Made by a program: the position numbers and the translations under genes | From: a virus | Virus record (IMG/VR): IMGVR_UViG_3300034418_009035 | Coordinates: 1 to 42,048 of that record | Reading direction: 5' to 3' (one strand) | DNA: 42,048 bases | Notes under the pieces: model-generated | What the model was told of the DNA's origin: nothing | Databases searched by the model: none | Seen by the model: only the letters and a program-made list of their open reading frames with translations | Shown here: positions 22,617 through 30,545 of the stretch, in pieces | Layout of the letters: every line of letters starts with the position of its first letter | How positions within the stretch are numbered: position 1 is the first letter of the stretch

Positions 22617-23333
22617 ATGGATCAAAACTTTAAATACGACTTACTGACCGACGAAATCACCGAGCGGTTTTTTGAAGCCGCGCACAAAGAAAACGCGGAG
22701 CAGGAGGGGCGTACCTACCTCGGCGCTTCTATTATCGGGCATCCATGCCTGAGGCGGTTGTATTACTCCTGGACAGCCGGAAGCGTTCCAGTAGAGGGCA
22801 GGGTAGCTCTAATCTTCAAGGTGGGCCATGCGCTTGAGGATTTGGTTATCAACACTCTAAGAAATGCAGGATATGTATGCGAAGAGCCACAAAAGGGTTT
22901 TTCTGATTTTGATGGAAGGTTTAAAGGCCATGTTGATTCGATCATCAAAAACTTAGTGCAAACCGAGGACGGAAAATTTCACGATGCTATTCTTGAGGTA
23001 AAGACAGCGAACGACAGAAAGTTTAAACTCTTTCAAAAAAATACAGTAGTCAAAACTGATGCAAACTACAAAGCTCAGGCACACGTATACATGCACTACT
23101 TCAAAAAGCGCTATTGTCTTTTCGCGGTCATCAATAAAAACAATTGTCAGATATACTTTGAAGTTGTTGAATACGATGAAGAAGTGGCGCAAGAGATGAG
23201 ACAAAAAGCGCAGTTTATCTTCAACGCAAAGAGCGAGCCACCGATACCAGAAGGTTTTAATCAAGATTGTTTCGAGTGCATGTACTGTAGTTATAATACC
23301 GCTTGTTATGGTCAGAAAGATTTGCCGTTTTAG
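22617..23333 (+). CDS. Cas4/RecB-like Fe-S PD-(D/E)XK nuclease
   Basis: 238 residues from the ATG at 22617, after AAAGGGAAA. The nuclease core reads H71 (KVGHALED), D107 (GHVDSII), E127-V-K129 (ILEVKT) and Q154-A-H (YKAQAHVYMH), the RecB-type order. C44 (IIGHPCLRRLYYS) together with C221, C224 and C230 (C-x2-C-x5-C) matches the split four-cysteine iron-sulfur cluster of Cas4 and AddB nucleases. Such enzymes resect DNA ends to single strands; with the Sak4-like and SSB-like proteins on the other strand this gives a complete recombination set. Confidence 0.85.
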   Translation: MDQNFKYDLLTDEITERFFEAAHKENAEQEGRTYLGASIIGHPCLRRLYYSWTAGSVPVEGRVALIFKVGHALEDLVINTLRNAGYVCEEPQKGFSDFDGRFKGHVDSIIKNLVQTEDGKFHDAILEVKTANDRKFKLFQKNTVVKTDANYKAQAHVYMHYFKKRYCLFAVINKNNCQIYFEVVEYDEEVAQEMRQKAQFIFNAKSEPPIPEGFNQDCFECMYCSYNTACYGQKDLPF

Positions 23334-23344
23334 GAGTTTGGAAA

Positions 23345-24112
23345 ATGAAAAAAATTGACGAAACAGGAACAGACGAAATCAGAGTGCGCGCTCAAAACTT
23401 TTCGATGCTTTGCACTAATATCTATGCAATGGAGTTTTTCAGAAAGCAACACGCACACATGATAATGGGAACTGGAAAAGTTCACGGCGTAGAATTTGCC
23501 ATTTTAAATATGTGGGGCGATATTGTAATAGTCGTCCAGGGCACGAACGACCTGAAAACTGCCCTGCATGATGGGATGATATGGAAAACGTCCGAGGGCT
23601 TGGAACCGTTCAAATTTCACGCAGGGTTTAACCGCATCGCTTCTAAAATGGCTGACTTTCTTATTGATTGGGATATAGTAACTTCAAGACGACTATACAT
23701 CACAGGGCACAGCGCGGGCGGTGCGATTGCTCAAATCTTGGCGTATCACCTGGAAATAAGGCACGATATAGAAGTGGAAAAGGTGTACTCTTTCGGCGCG
23801 CCGATGATTACAACACACGGACACGCTTGCAGATTGCAGGCAGGTCACATAGCGAAAAAGATATACAACTTTATGCTTGAGAAAGACGAAGTTACAGACG
23901 TGCCGACAGGTTTGCCGTTTTTCTATGACTATCAGCGAATAGGGAGGCTATTCTGGATTAACGTAAACAACGTGCCCGAAAAGGCATACACTACAACAAA
24001 GTACAGGCGCATCACGCGAAACCCGCTAAAAAACTTCTGGTTTGAGAGGGTTGACGATCATGCGCCATTGCACTACTTTCGATGCCTGAGCAAGCTAAAA
24101 GTTATCGTTTAA
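23345..24112 (+). CDS. Class 3 lipase-like alpha/beta hydrolase
   Basis: 255 residues from the ATG at 23345, with TAGGAG 9 bases upstream. The nucleophile elbow GHSAGG with S123 follows a strand LYIT. The segments VVQGTND at 63-69 and FKFHAGFNRIA at 89-99 match the oxyanion and lid-side segments of class 3 lipases. The acid is D181 or D185 (LEKDEVTDVP), and the base probably H243 (APLHYF). There is no signal peptide, so it acts in the cytoplasm or is released at lysis. A lipid or ester substrate is expected; the target is unknown. It is unusual in a replication-side gene cluster. Confidence 0.82.
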   Translation: MKKIDETGTDEIRVRAQNFSMLCTNIYAMEFFRKQHAHMIMGTGKVHGVEFAILNMWGDIVIVVQGTNDLKTALHDGMIWKTSEGLEPFKFHAGFNRIASKMADFLIDWDIVTSRRLYITGHSAGGAIAQILAYHLEIRHDIEVEKVYSFGAPMITTHGHACRLQAGHIAKKIYNFMLEKDEVTDVPTGLPFFYDYQRIGRLFWINVNNVPEKAYTTTKYRRITRNPLKNFWFERVDDHAPLHYFRCLSKLKVIV

Positions 24113-24119
24113 TCGCATC

Positions 24120-24128
24120 TGATAGAAT
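24120..24128 (+). promoter_or_regulatory. Extended -10 promoter TGATAGAAT
   Basis: TGATAGAAT directly after the lipase stop, 35 bases before the 31-residue gene. One of several TGnTAnAAT elements found in gaps between genes in this window. Confidence 0.5.
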
Positions 24129-24162
24129 AGAAGAGTTCAAATATTAAAAAGGAGCGTAGACG

Positions 24163-24258
24163 ATGGAAGATTTATTAAGTTTGTGGCCGATTGCCTTGGT
24201 TATCATTGTGACTATTTTACTAAAGAAGAAAAATTCAAATAACGGGAATTTAGACTAG
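24163..24258 (+). CDS. 31-residue membrane peptide
   Basis: MEDLLSLWPIALVIIVTILL followed by KKKNSNNGNLD: one hydrophobic helix and a basic, polar end. AAAAAGGAGCG lies before the ATG and a promoter (TGATAGAAT) just upstream, so it is likely expressed. Topology resembles small phage membrane effectors or accessory holins. Function unknown. It sits right after the lipase. Confidence 0.58.
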   Translation: MEDLLSLWPIALVIIVTILLKKKNSNNGNLD

Positions 24259-24280
24259 CAGTATTTCAGTATTTGAATTG

Positions 24281-24289
24281 TGTTAAAAT
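24281..24289 (+). promoter_or_regulatory. Extended -10 promoter TGTTAAAAT
   Basis: TGTTAAAAT, 13 bases before the ATG at 24303 and overlapping the ribosome-site region, so transcripts would have a very short leader. Confidence 0.4.
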
Positions 24290-24302
24290 TGAAAGGGATA
24301 CA

Positions 24303-24452
24303 ATGAGTGAAAAATTGAAATCACCAGAAAAACGAGTCGTCAATATTTACGATGGCGAAAAGTATAAGCTAGTAAGCACGCCAAAAGGTGACAAATACAT
24401 TTTGGATTCAGGAGAAGAAGAAAATGAAGATGAAAAAAAACCACGGAAATGA
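24303..24452 (+). CDS. Hypothetical 49-residue protein
   Basis: MSEKLKSPEKRVVNIYDGEK ... VSTPKGDKYILDSGEEENEDEKK. GAAAGGG lies 7 bases before the ATG. A short beta-like core (KYKLVSTPKGDKYIL) is followed by a charged tail. It overlaps the next gene by 29 bases in another frame. No family recognised. Confidence 0.5.
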   Translation: MSEKLKSPEKRVVNIYDGEKYKLVSTPKGDKYILDSGEEENEDEKKPRK

Positions 24453-24555
24453 GCCAACGCATATCAAGGCATCAATGGCAGGTAAGTCGATGGCGAAAAA
24501 GCTGAAGGCTGAAAGTATTAAGCCTGCACATAACAACATGGCAAAGAAGAAGTAA
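24424..24555 (+). CDS. Hypothetical 43-residue basic protein
   Basis: MKMKKNHGNEPTHIKASMAG ... AHNNMAKKK, strongly basic. GGAG lies 8 bases upstream. It ends just before a terminator-like hairpin. The composition suggests nucleic-acid binding, but no motif is present. Confidence 0.48.
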   Translation: MKMKKNHGNEPTHIKASMAGKSMAKKLKAESIKPAHNNMAKKK

Positions 24556-24562
24556 AACAATC

Positions 24563-24610
24563 GCCCGAACGCCTCTGATCCAAGCGCACTTTTCGGGCCT
24601 GTTTTATTAT
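24563..24610 (+). terminator. Rho-independent terminator
   Basis: GCCCGAA (24563-24569) pairs with TTCGGGC (24592-24598), a 7-base-pair stem with a 22-base loop, followed by CTGTTTTATTATTA. It closes the unit containing the small genes after the lipase. Confidence 0.62.
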
Positions 24611-24617
24611 TACTACT

Positions 24618-24767
24618 ATGCCGATTCAAAAAGTTAAAGGCGGGTTTCGTTACGGTTCACGCGGTAAAGTCTACAAGACGCGCTCAGAAGCAACGAAGCA
24701 AGCCAGGGCGATCCATGCGAGCGGATACAAGAAGCCAAAGCGACCCGGTAAGAAGAGAAGGACTTGA
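24618..24767 (+). CDS. Small basic phage protein before the methyltransferase
   Basis: 49 residues, MPIQKVKGGFRYGSRGKVYK ... TKQARAIHASGYKKPKRPGKKRRT. The pattern KGGFRYGSRGKVYKTRSEA ... QARAIHASGY is one I recognise in very small phage proteins near methyltransferase and terminase genes, function not established. There is no clear ribosome site (TATTACTACT upstream), yet the coding pattern is convincing. The stop overlaps the next ATG by one base. Confidence 0.62.
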   Translation: MPIQKVKGGFRYGSRGKVYKTRSEATKQARAIHASGYKKPKRPGKKRRT

Positions 24768-25945
24768 TGCAAATTAAAGAAAAACCGTTGAAGGATTTGA
24801 TACCGTATGCTAGGAATCAACGTAAGCATTCAGAGGATCAGGTTAAAAAAATCGCTTCAAGTATAAGAGAGTTCGGTTTTAAAAACCCCGTAATCGTAGA
24901 CAAGGATATGTCCATAATCGCAGGGCATGGACGTTGCCTAGCGGCTGAAAAATTAGGTCTTGAAAAAGTGCCTGTGATTGTTGCCGATGATTTAAGTGAG
25001 GCGCAGGTTAAAGCCTACCGACTAGCGGACAATAGACTTCAAGATTTATCCGAGTTTGATATGGAATTAGTTAGTCTGGAGCTTGAAGAGTTGCAAGGGC
25101 TTGATTTTGATTTAGAGTTGACTGGTTTTGACGCTGATGAAATTGCGAGCGAGCCGATTGAGGGCTTGACCGATGAGGACGAAGTCCCAGAAGCACCCGA
25201 AGAGCCGAAAACTAAGCTGGGTGATATTTGGCTACTCGGTAATCATAGGGTTATGTGTGGGGATAGCACAGATGCGGAGCAGGTGGCAAAGTTGATGGAT
25301 GGTAAAAAGGCTGATATGGTTTTTACTGACCCGCCTTATGGGGTAAGTTATGAAGGTGGTCATTTCCATTCGGGTGATGTAAATATTAAAAGAAAAAGGG
25401 AAAAACTAAAGAATGACGCTACTGAAGACATTTATTCAAGAGTAGTTCCGGTTATATGTCAATTTTGTGATGGCCCCATCTATACTTGGTATGCCGACTC
25501 TAAGCCACTTGCCTTGTATAGTGCTGTTTATGAATTTGGTGAAATACACGCGCTCATTATTTGGCACAAGACAAATGCAAAATATGCGGCAATGAACGCT
25601 CAATATAAACAAAGACATGAACCCTGCTTATATTGGAAACCAAAAGGCAAAACTCTAAAATGGTGTGGCCCTACTAATGAAGCCACTGTCTGGGAAATAA
25701 AGAGGGACTCTAAAAATGATTACCATCCTACGCAAAAACCCACAGCACTAGCAGAAAGGGCAATAGGAAATCATAAGGCTGAAAACTGCCTTGATTTATT
25801 TCTCGGCTCAGGTTCCACACTAATCGCCTGTGAAAAAACAGGGAGAACTTGCTATGGAATGGAGCTTGATCCAATTTATTGTGATGTGATTGTAAAGCGA
25901 TGGGAGGATTTTACAGGGAAAAAGGCGGTTTTAAGTGAAGCGTAA
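24767..25945 (+). CDS. ParB-domain DNA methyltransferase (DPPY type)
   Basis: 392 residues, a two-domain protein. Residues 1-125 form a ParB/Srx-like nuclease-fold domain (LIPYARNQRKHSEDQVKKIASSIREFGF, IIAGHGRCLAAEKLG, VKAYRLADNRL). Residues 150-392 are an amino-methyltransferase with DPPYG at 188-192 and the cofactor motif LDLFLGSGSTLIA at 342-354, order beta class. DPPY suggests N6-adenine methylation. Such fusions are common in phages just before the terminase. Start at 24767 uses AAGGA 6 bases upstream and shares one base with the previous stop. Confidence 0.9.
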   Translation: MQIKEKPLKDLIPYARNQRKHSEDQVKKIASSIREFGFKNPVIVDKDMSIIAGHGRCLAAEKLGLEKVPVIVADDLSEAQVKAYRLADNRLQDLSEFDMELVSLELEELQGLDFDLELTGFDADEIASEPIEGLTDEDEVPEAPEEPKTKLGDIWLLGNHRVMCGDSTDAEQVAKLMDGKKADMVFTDPPYGVSYEGGHFHSGDVNIKRKREKLKNDATEDIYSRVVPVICQFCDGPIYTWYADSKPLALYSAVYEFGEIHALIIWHKTNAKYAAMNAQYKQRHEPCLYWKPKGKTLKWCGPTNEATVWEIKRDSKNDYHPTQKPTALAERAIGNHKAENCLDLFLGSGSTLIACEKTGRTCYGMELDPIYCDVIVKRWEDFTGKKAVLSEA

Positions 25946-26318
25946 AGTCGGCAGACCAAGAAAAGTTATAGATTGGAGCCAGGCTGAAAAGCTCGCCTCG
26001 CTTCATTGCACAGGTGAAGAAATAGCTTCATTCCTGGAAGTTGATTATGACACTTTGAACTCAGCAATCAAGAGAGAATTTGACTGCAATTTTTCGGAAT
26101 GGTATAAAAAAAATAGCGCCAAGGGGAAAATTTCATTGCGCCGAAAGCAGTTTGAACAGGCGCTTTCTGGTAATACTTCACTTCTGATCTGGCTCGGCAA
26201 ACAATGGCTAGGTCAAACAGACAAGATCGAAAACGACTCTGGCACGCAAATAAACATCGACGCGGATTTTTTCAGTAACTTGAAAAACAACAACAACGAC
26301 AACAAAAACGACGAGTAA
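25935..26318 (+). CDS. Terminase small subunit
   Basis: 127 residues from a GTG that overlaps the methyltransferase by 11 bases. KRKVGRPRKVIDWSQAEKLA, then an HTH-like CTGEEIASFLEVDYDTLNSAIKREF, then KGKISLRRKQFEQALSGNTSLLIWLGKQWLGQTD, the pattern I know from small terminases that recognise the packaging site. The C-terminus is an Asn/Asp-rich tail (NNNNDNKNDE). The large subunit lies about 1.3 kb downstream, separated by two small virion-type genes and two terminators. Confidence 0.83.
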   Translation: MKRKVGRPRKVIDWSQAEKLASLHCTGEEIASFLEVDYDTLNSAIKREFDCNFSEWYKKNSAKGKISLRRKQFEQALSGNTSLLIWLGKQWLGQTDKIENDSGTQINIDADFFSNLKNNNNDNKNDE

Positions 26319-26327
26319 CTAAAACTA

Positions 26328-26336
26328 TGTTATACT
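26328..26336 (+). promoter_or_regulatory. Extended -10 promoter TGTTATACT
   Basis: TGTTATACT just after the small-terminase stop. A terminator follows within 30 bases, so any transcript from here would be very short unless antiterminated. Confidence 0.42.
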
Positions 26337-26364
26337 AAAAGCACGTTTTTCATTCCTTTCGTCT

Positions 26365-26402
26365 AAAAGCCTCGGTTATGTTTTCCAGCCGGGGCTTTTT
26401 TC
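26365..26402 (+). terminator. Rho-independent terminator after the small terminase
   Basis: AAAAGCCTCGG pairs with CCGGGGCTTTT around a 13-base loop, followed by TTTTTT. Strong canonical terminator. Confidence 0.75.
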
Positions 26403-26451
26403 ATTATCTTGAGTCACCAACAATCGTTTGTTGACTGCACAGAGGTTTTAG

Positions 26452-26487
26452 CCGTTGAACCAGCTTTTGCAAATCAACGGTTTTTTT
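26452..26487 (+). terminator. Second terminator-like hairpin
   Basis: CCGTTGA (26452-26458) pairs with TCAACGG (26474-26480), followed at once by seven T. A second stop signal 50 bases after the first isolates the late structural operon from upstream transcription. Confidence 0.68.
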
Positions 26488-26492
26488 CGTTG

Positions 26493-26501
26493 TGATAGAA
26501 T
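26493..26501 (+). promoter_or_regulatory. Extended -10 promoter TGATAGAAT
   Basis: TGATAGAAT, identical to the element at 24120, 34 bases before the virion gene at 26535 and just after two terminators. Good candidate for the main head-operon promoter. Confidence 0.55.
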
Positions 26502-26534
26502 TAACTTTGTTTTCACTTCAAGAAAGGTTAAGTC

Positions 26535-27308
26535 ATGCAAATCGTGCGAAACATTTTTCTATTCATCATTTTTTCAACAATCGACTTCTCAGCGCCATCG
26601 AATGATTACATTCACGAGATAGCGAAAGGAAGTTACGGCTCAAAGAAAAGCTTAATTCACCTTCACGGTATCAATCGCACTACTTCTACAACCGAAACAA
26701 TCTGGAGCCAGGGCGGTGAGTACAATTGGCTCGATACCGCTACACTTGTCGAACTTTCAAGTTCTGACAATTCGGACGCGGTTACAATTACGATAACCGG
26801 GCTTGATTCAAGCTACGCTGTAACTTCTGAGAATGTGACCGTTTCAGGTAATTCAATTGTAACGAGCACAGTAGAGTTTTTGCGAATTAACAGCGCCGAG
26901 AACGCTACAGATACAGAATTTGACGGCGATATTTCAATAGCAATCGAGGGCGCGTCGTGGTCAAGCGGAGTGGCTCAAAATACTACAGAAGTTTTAGCTT
27001 TACTTGATGCACTGGATCAAAAAAGTTCAAAAGCTGTCTATACAGTTCCAGCAGGGAAAAAATTCATTATTTACGATATATTTTTATCATCTGACGATAC
27101 AAATGAAGCTGAGTGCATTCTGTATATTCGCGAGTTTGGAAAGGTATTTATGCCTGAGTTTCGAGATATTATTTTTAAAACTCGTGGACTTGCTTCTACT
27201 AAAATGATTCCGATCATAGCGCCTGCAAAATCTGACATTGATTTACAGTGTATTCAAAGTTCAGGAAACGCGAAGATAAACGCCGAAGTTTTTGGGGTGC
27301 TTGAATAA
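26535..27308 (+). CDS. Virion-type beta-rich protein with hydrophobic N-terminus
   Basis: 257 residues. AAAGG lies about 8 bases before the ATG. The N-terminus is strongly hydrophobic (IVRNIFLFIIFSTIDFSAP), like a signal or membrane segment. From about 30 on, LIHLHGINRTTSTTETIWSQGGEYNWLDTA ... TITGLDSSYAVTSENVTVSG ... FLRINSAENA ... YTVPAGKKFIIYDIFLS matches a structural protein seen in many aquatic phages, where it is probably a capsid or appendage component. It stops at TAATG shared with the next gene. Membrane targeting is a reading of the N-terminus, not of the family. Confidence 0.72.
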   Translation: MQIVRNIFLFIIFSTIDFSAPSNDYIHEIAKGSYGSKKSLIHLHGINRTTSTTETIWSQGGEYNWLDTATLVELSSSDNSDAVTITITGLDSSYAVTSENVTVSGNSIVTSTVEFLRINSAENATDTEFDGDISIAIEGASWSSGVAQNTTEVLALLDALDQKSSKAVYTVPAGKKFIIYDIFLSSDDTNEAECILYIREFGKVFMPEFRDIIFKTRGLASTKMIPIIAPAKSDIDLQCIQSSGNAKINAEVFGVLE

Positions 27309-27607
27309 TGGCTAAAGTTCCAGAGCGCGTGAAAACGCAAATGAAAAAGAACGGGCTTGATGGCGTGAATAAACCGAAGCGCACTCCAAACCATCCCAAG
27401 AAGTCGCACGTTGTAATGGCGAAAGAGGGTGACAAGTACAAGCTCATTCGATTCGGTCAGCAGGGCGTTAAAGGTAGCCCACCTAAAAAGGGTGAGAGCG
27501 AAGCGGACAAGAACAGGCGCGCAAGCTTCAAGGCGCGCCATGCTCAGAATATCAAGAAAGGGAAGATGAGCGCGGCGTTTTGGAGTTCGAAAACGAAGTG
27601 GCAGTAA
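27308..27607 (+). CDS. DUF6321-like small basic phage protein
   Basis: 99 residues. SHVVMAKEGDKYKLIRFGQQGVKGSPP, then RRASFKARHAQNIKKGKMSAAFWSSKTKWQ, match a small conserved family of aquatic phages found next to terminase genes; function unknown. Very basic. Its start shares a base with the previous stop, and its 3' end overlaps the large terminase ORF by up to 28 bases depending on the terminase start. Confidence 0.75.
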   Translation: MAKVPERVKTQMKKNGLDGVNKPKRTPNHPKKSHVVMAKEGDKYKLIRFGQQGVKGSPPKKGESEADKNRRASFKARHAQNIKKGKMSAAFWSSKTKWQ

Positions 27608-29037
27608 TATCCTATAAAGCAAGCCCGACACTTTCAGCGTTCCACGCAGATGACAGCTTCATTCGTTGTGTGCGTGGGCCTGTTGGATCGGGCAAGTCTG
27701 TGGGTATGTGCTGGGAGTTATTCGGGCGAGCTTGCAGACAAAAGCCGAACGACAAAGGGATAAGAAAGACGCGCGCGGTTGTTATTCGCTCGACTTATCC
27801 AGAGTTGAAATCTACGACCATAAAAACGTATATGGATTGGTTTGGTGATATAACGAAAATCAAATACAATTCACCGATTGAAGCGGTAACGACTCTTCGC
27901 CTACCTGACAAGACGACTGTTGAATTGGAAATTTTCTTCGTTAGTGCAGACAAAGAGAAAGATATTAAAAAGTTTAAGTCGCTTGAAATGACTTTCATCT
28001 GGATCAATGAAGCATCGGAAGTTCCAGAGCACATCATTGACGTAGCGACACAGCGGCCCGGTCGATACCCTTCGATGCGTGACGGCGGGCCGACTTGGCG
28101 CGGTATTATTATGGACACGAACCCGCCTGATTTCGATTCGTGGTGGTACGAAGCGGAGAAAGCACCGCCGACTATCAACCTTCAAGACGGTACGGCAGAG
28201 AGTTGGGGCTTTTTCATTCAACCGCCCGCGCTAATCAGGCAGGTAGACAAAAGCTACAAGCCGAACCCTGATGCAGAAAACATCGAGAACTTAGACGGTG
28301 GCTATGACTATTACTTCCGCCAACTTTCAAAAAAATCTATGGAGTGGGTTAACGTCTTTATTCTCAATCGCATCGGCTCTATTTTCCCTGGCTCATTTGT
28401 CTATCCCGACTACAACCCAACTCCGACAGGAAACCACACAACGCGACGATATAACGAAAATTGCTCAAACTTAATATGGACGCACGACCAGAACTTTACG
28501 CCTCTTTCAAGCGCGATAATCCAACGCTACAAACAAAAGGACGGCGGTGGATACAAGGATTACATCATTGATGAGATTGTACTCGACAGTGCAGTGGCTA
28601 AAAACTCTGCTCTTGAGTTTATCGAGCGATATAAAGGCTATCGCGGAATGGTTGAGTTGTGCGGTGACGTTCGCGGGAATGTAGGCGCGAAGCATGGTCA
28701 CACTTCTGATTTTGAATTGATAGAGAAAATGTTACGTGACGAGGGTTTTAGAGTTACAAACCGCGTGCCGACGACCAACGGCGCAATCAAAGACAGGCAG
28801 AACAGCTTGCGCGCCAGGTTATGTGATGCCGAAGGCGTTAGAAGGCTTTTTGTCAATCCTGAAACCGCGCCGATGGCAGACAAGTCTTTAGCTATGACGA
28901 AGTTAAAAGAGGGTAGCACGTACCAAGAAGAGGACGCGCGCTGGCAACACATCGGGACTGCCATCGGATACTATAGCGCCGTTCAATATCCAGTGAAGGG
29001 TAGCGTTCATACTCAGTTCAAGTGGGCAAGAAATTAA
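27580..29037 (+). CDS. terL: Terminase large subunit
   Basis: 485 residues if read from TTG at 27580; a GTG at 27598 with GGAG 12 bases upstream is an equally good start. ATPase part: Walker A RGPVGSGKS at 32-40, AVVIRSTYPEL at 66-76, Walker B MTFIWINEAS with E144 at 137-146. Nuclease part: IWTHDQNFTPLS with D303, and ELCGDVRGN with D363, in RNase H-like spacing. It drives DNA into the procapsid and cuts it. Its portal partner follows directly. Confidence 0.9.
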   Translation: MEFENEVAVISYKASPTLSAFHADDSFIRCVRGPVGSGKSVGMCWELFGRACRQKPNDKGIRKTRAVVIRSTYPELKSTTIKTYMDWFGDITKIKYNSPIEAVTTLRLPDKTTVELEIFFVSADKEKDIKKFKSLEMTFIWINEASEVPEHIIDVATQRPGRYPSMRDGGPTWRGIIMDTNPPDFDSWWYEAEKAPPTINLQDGTAESWGFFIQPPALIRQVDKSYKPNPDAENIENLDGGYDYYFRQLSKKSMEWVNVFILNRIGSIFPGSFVYPDYNPTPTGNHTTRRYNENCSNLIWTHDQNFTPLSSAIIQRYKQKDGGGYKDYIIDEIVLDSAVAKNSALEFIERYKGYRGMVELCGDVRGNVGAKHGHTSDFELIEKMLRDEGFRVTNRVPTTNGAIKDRQNSLRARLCDAEGVRRLFVNPETAPMADKSLAMTKLKEGSTYQEEDARWQHIGTAIGYYSAVQYPVKGSVHTQFKWARN

Positions 29038-29040
29038 ATT

Positions 29041-29049
29041 TGTTAGAAT
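29041..29049 (+). promoter_or_regulatory. Extended -10 promoter TGTTAGAAT
   Basis: TGTTAGAAT, 30 bases before the portal ATG, in the 41-base gap after the terminase. Confidence 0.5.
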
Positions 29050-29078
29050 ATAGGATATTCTCATAGGTAGGTTGTTTT

Positions 29079-30545
29079 ATGAATAATGCAGGACGCGGAG
29101 CCGTTACGAATGACGGACATTTAATTGAAAGAAGTGGTGACATTGGTTCGATGGGTGCGCGTTCTTTAGCGTCTCCCGATATGATGCAAAAGACGCATCC
29201 CGATTTCCAAGATATGATAAAAGAAATCGAAATGATTGAGGATTTGCGCCAAGGGACAAGAAGGCTACGCGACAAGCATGATATTTACCTACCTAGATTT
29301 GAAAAAGAGGGGCAGATTGGATACCAGAGGCGCGTTGCACGCTCTTTTCTCTATAACATCTACGAGAGGGCAGAGGACAGTTTCATCGGTATCGCTACGC
29401 GCAAAGAGGCGCAGATTGAAAACTTCACAGGATCAGAAGAGGCGTTCTTTGAGAATATGGATGGAGAAGGATCGGGTTTAACTAATTTTATCGCGCAGTC
29501 ATTGAAAAAATGCTTTGACGGTCACGGCGCGATATGGGTCGATTTTCCAAAAGGCGAGATAGCATCACGCCAGCCTGTTTTCCATTTGATTTCAGCCTCA
29601 AGCATTATCGACTGGAAATTTTCCGAGGACAGCGCGAGCAGGCTTTCATATATCAAGATGGTTTTCAAGAAGCGCACTTCTACGGGCGCGGATTCCAGCC
29701 AAGAGGTTAGAAAGTACATTGAACTTTTTCCAGGCTATTACAAGATAACGGAAGTTATCAGCGGTGGCGAAACAAAGCTTTTAGACGAGGGCGAGATAGT
29801 AAATTCGCAAGGCTCGATTATAGACTTTGTGCCTGTCATTCTTTTCTTTGGAAAGCGCCTGAGCGGTGGGGAATTGTATTCAAAACCGCCCATGATTGAC
29901 TTGGCTTATCTCAATATTGAAATGTTTCAGATTGATAGCGACTTTAAAAATAGCTTGTCACTTTCTAACCTGCCTAGTCGAGTTTATACCGGGCTAAGCA
30001 AAGAGCAGGCTGAGGAAATGGGTACAATTGAAATTTCAATAGGTCACGCCGAAGCTTTACCCTCTGGGGCTGATGTGAAATATTTGGAATGGAAAGGGAC
30101 GAGTCTACAGCTAACACGCGAAGTTATTGATGACACTGTAGAGCGTATGCTTGAGATGGCGCTTGCAATGCTAAAAAAGCGCAGTGGCACGCAAAAGACA
30201 GCAACAGAAGCGATGATAGATACAAACTCTGATTCGGGCTCGATAGCCAGGATGGTCGAAGAAGTTGAGACAGCGATTAACAAAGCGGTTCGTATGTCTT
30301 CAGTTTTCACTGGTATTCAAACGCAAGGAAAAGTCACATTGAATCGTGATTTCTACTCCAGCGTTGCCACGCCTCAAGAATTGCAGGCTATGCTACAGTA
30401 TTGGGTTACAGGCGCAATCAGTAGACAGACGCTTTATCGTTGGATGGATCGAAACGAAGTCGTTAAAGATTTAGAAGTCGAGAGAGAGAAGGCTTTGATC
30501 GAGCAAGACGACCTTATGGAAAGTTTAGAAGATACGAATGGCTGA
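29079..30545 (+). CDS. Portal protein (DUF4055-like)
   Basis: 488 residues. The segment DIYLPRFEKEGQIGYQRRVARSFLYNIYERAEDSFIGIATRK is the N-terminal signature of DUF4055 portals, followed by HGAIWVDFP, VFHLISASSIIDWKF and the long helical LTREVIDDTVERMLEMALAMLKKRSGTQKTATEA that lines the channel. The first 40 residues (NNAGRGAVTNDG...) are loosely structured. The dodecameric portal is the DNA gate of the capsid. It follows terL and overlaps the head morphogenesis gene by 8 bases. Confidence 0.87.
   Translation: MNNAGRGAVTNDGHLIERSGDIGSMGARSLASPDMMQKTHPDFQDMIKEIEMIEDLRQGTRRLRDKHDIYLPRFEKEGQIGYQRRVARSFLYNIYERAEDSFIGIATRKEAQIENFTGSEEAFFENMDGEGSGLTNFIAQSLKKCFDGHGAIWVDFPKGEIASRQPVFHLISASSIIDWKFSEDSASRLSYIKMVFKKRTSTGADSSQEVRKYIELFPGYYKITEVISGGETKLLDEGEIVNSQGSIIDFVPVILFFGKRLSGGELYSKPPMIDLAYLNIEMFQIDSDFKNSLSLSNLPSRVYTGLSKEQAEEMGTIEISIGHAEALPSGADVKYLEWKGTSLQLTREVIDDTVERMLEMALAMLKKRSGTQKTATEAMIDTNSDSGSIARMVEEVETAINKAVRMSSVFTGIQTQGKVTLNRDFYSSVATPQELQAMLQYWVTGAISRQTLYRWMDRNEVVKDLEVEREKALIEQDDLMESLEDTNG

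Noticed and set aside
24408-24629. Minus-strand ORF of 73 codons with Phe-rich C-terminus
   Set aside because: Antisense of Lys-rich small genes and of a terminator; the hydrophobic run is the complement of A-rich codons.
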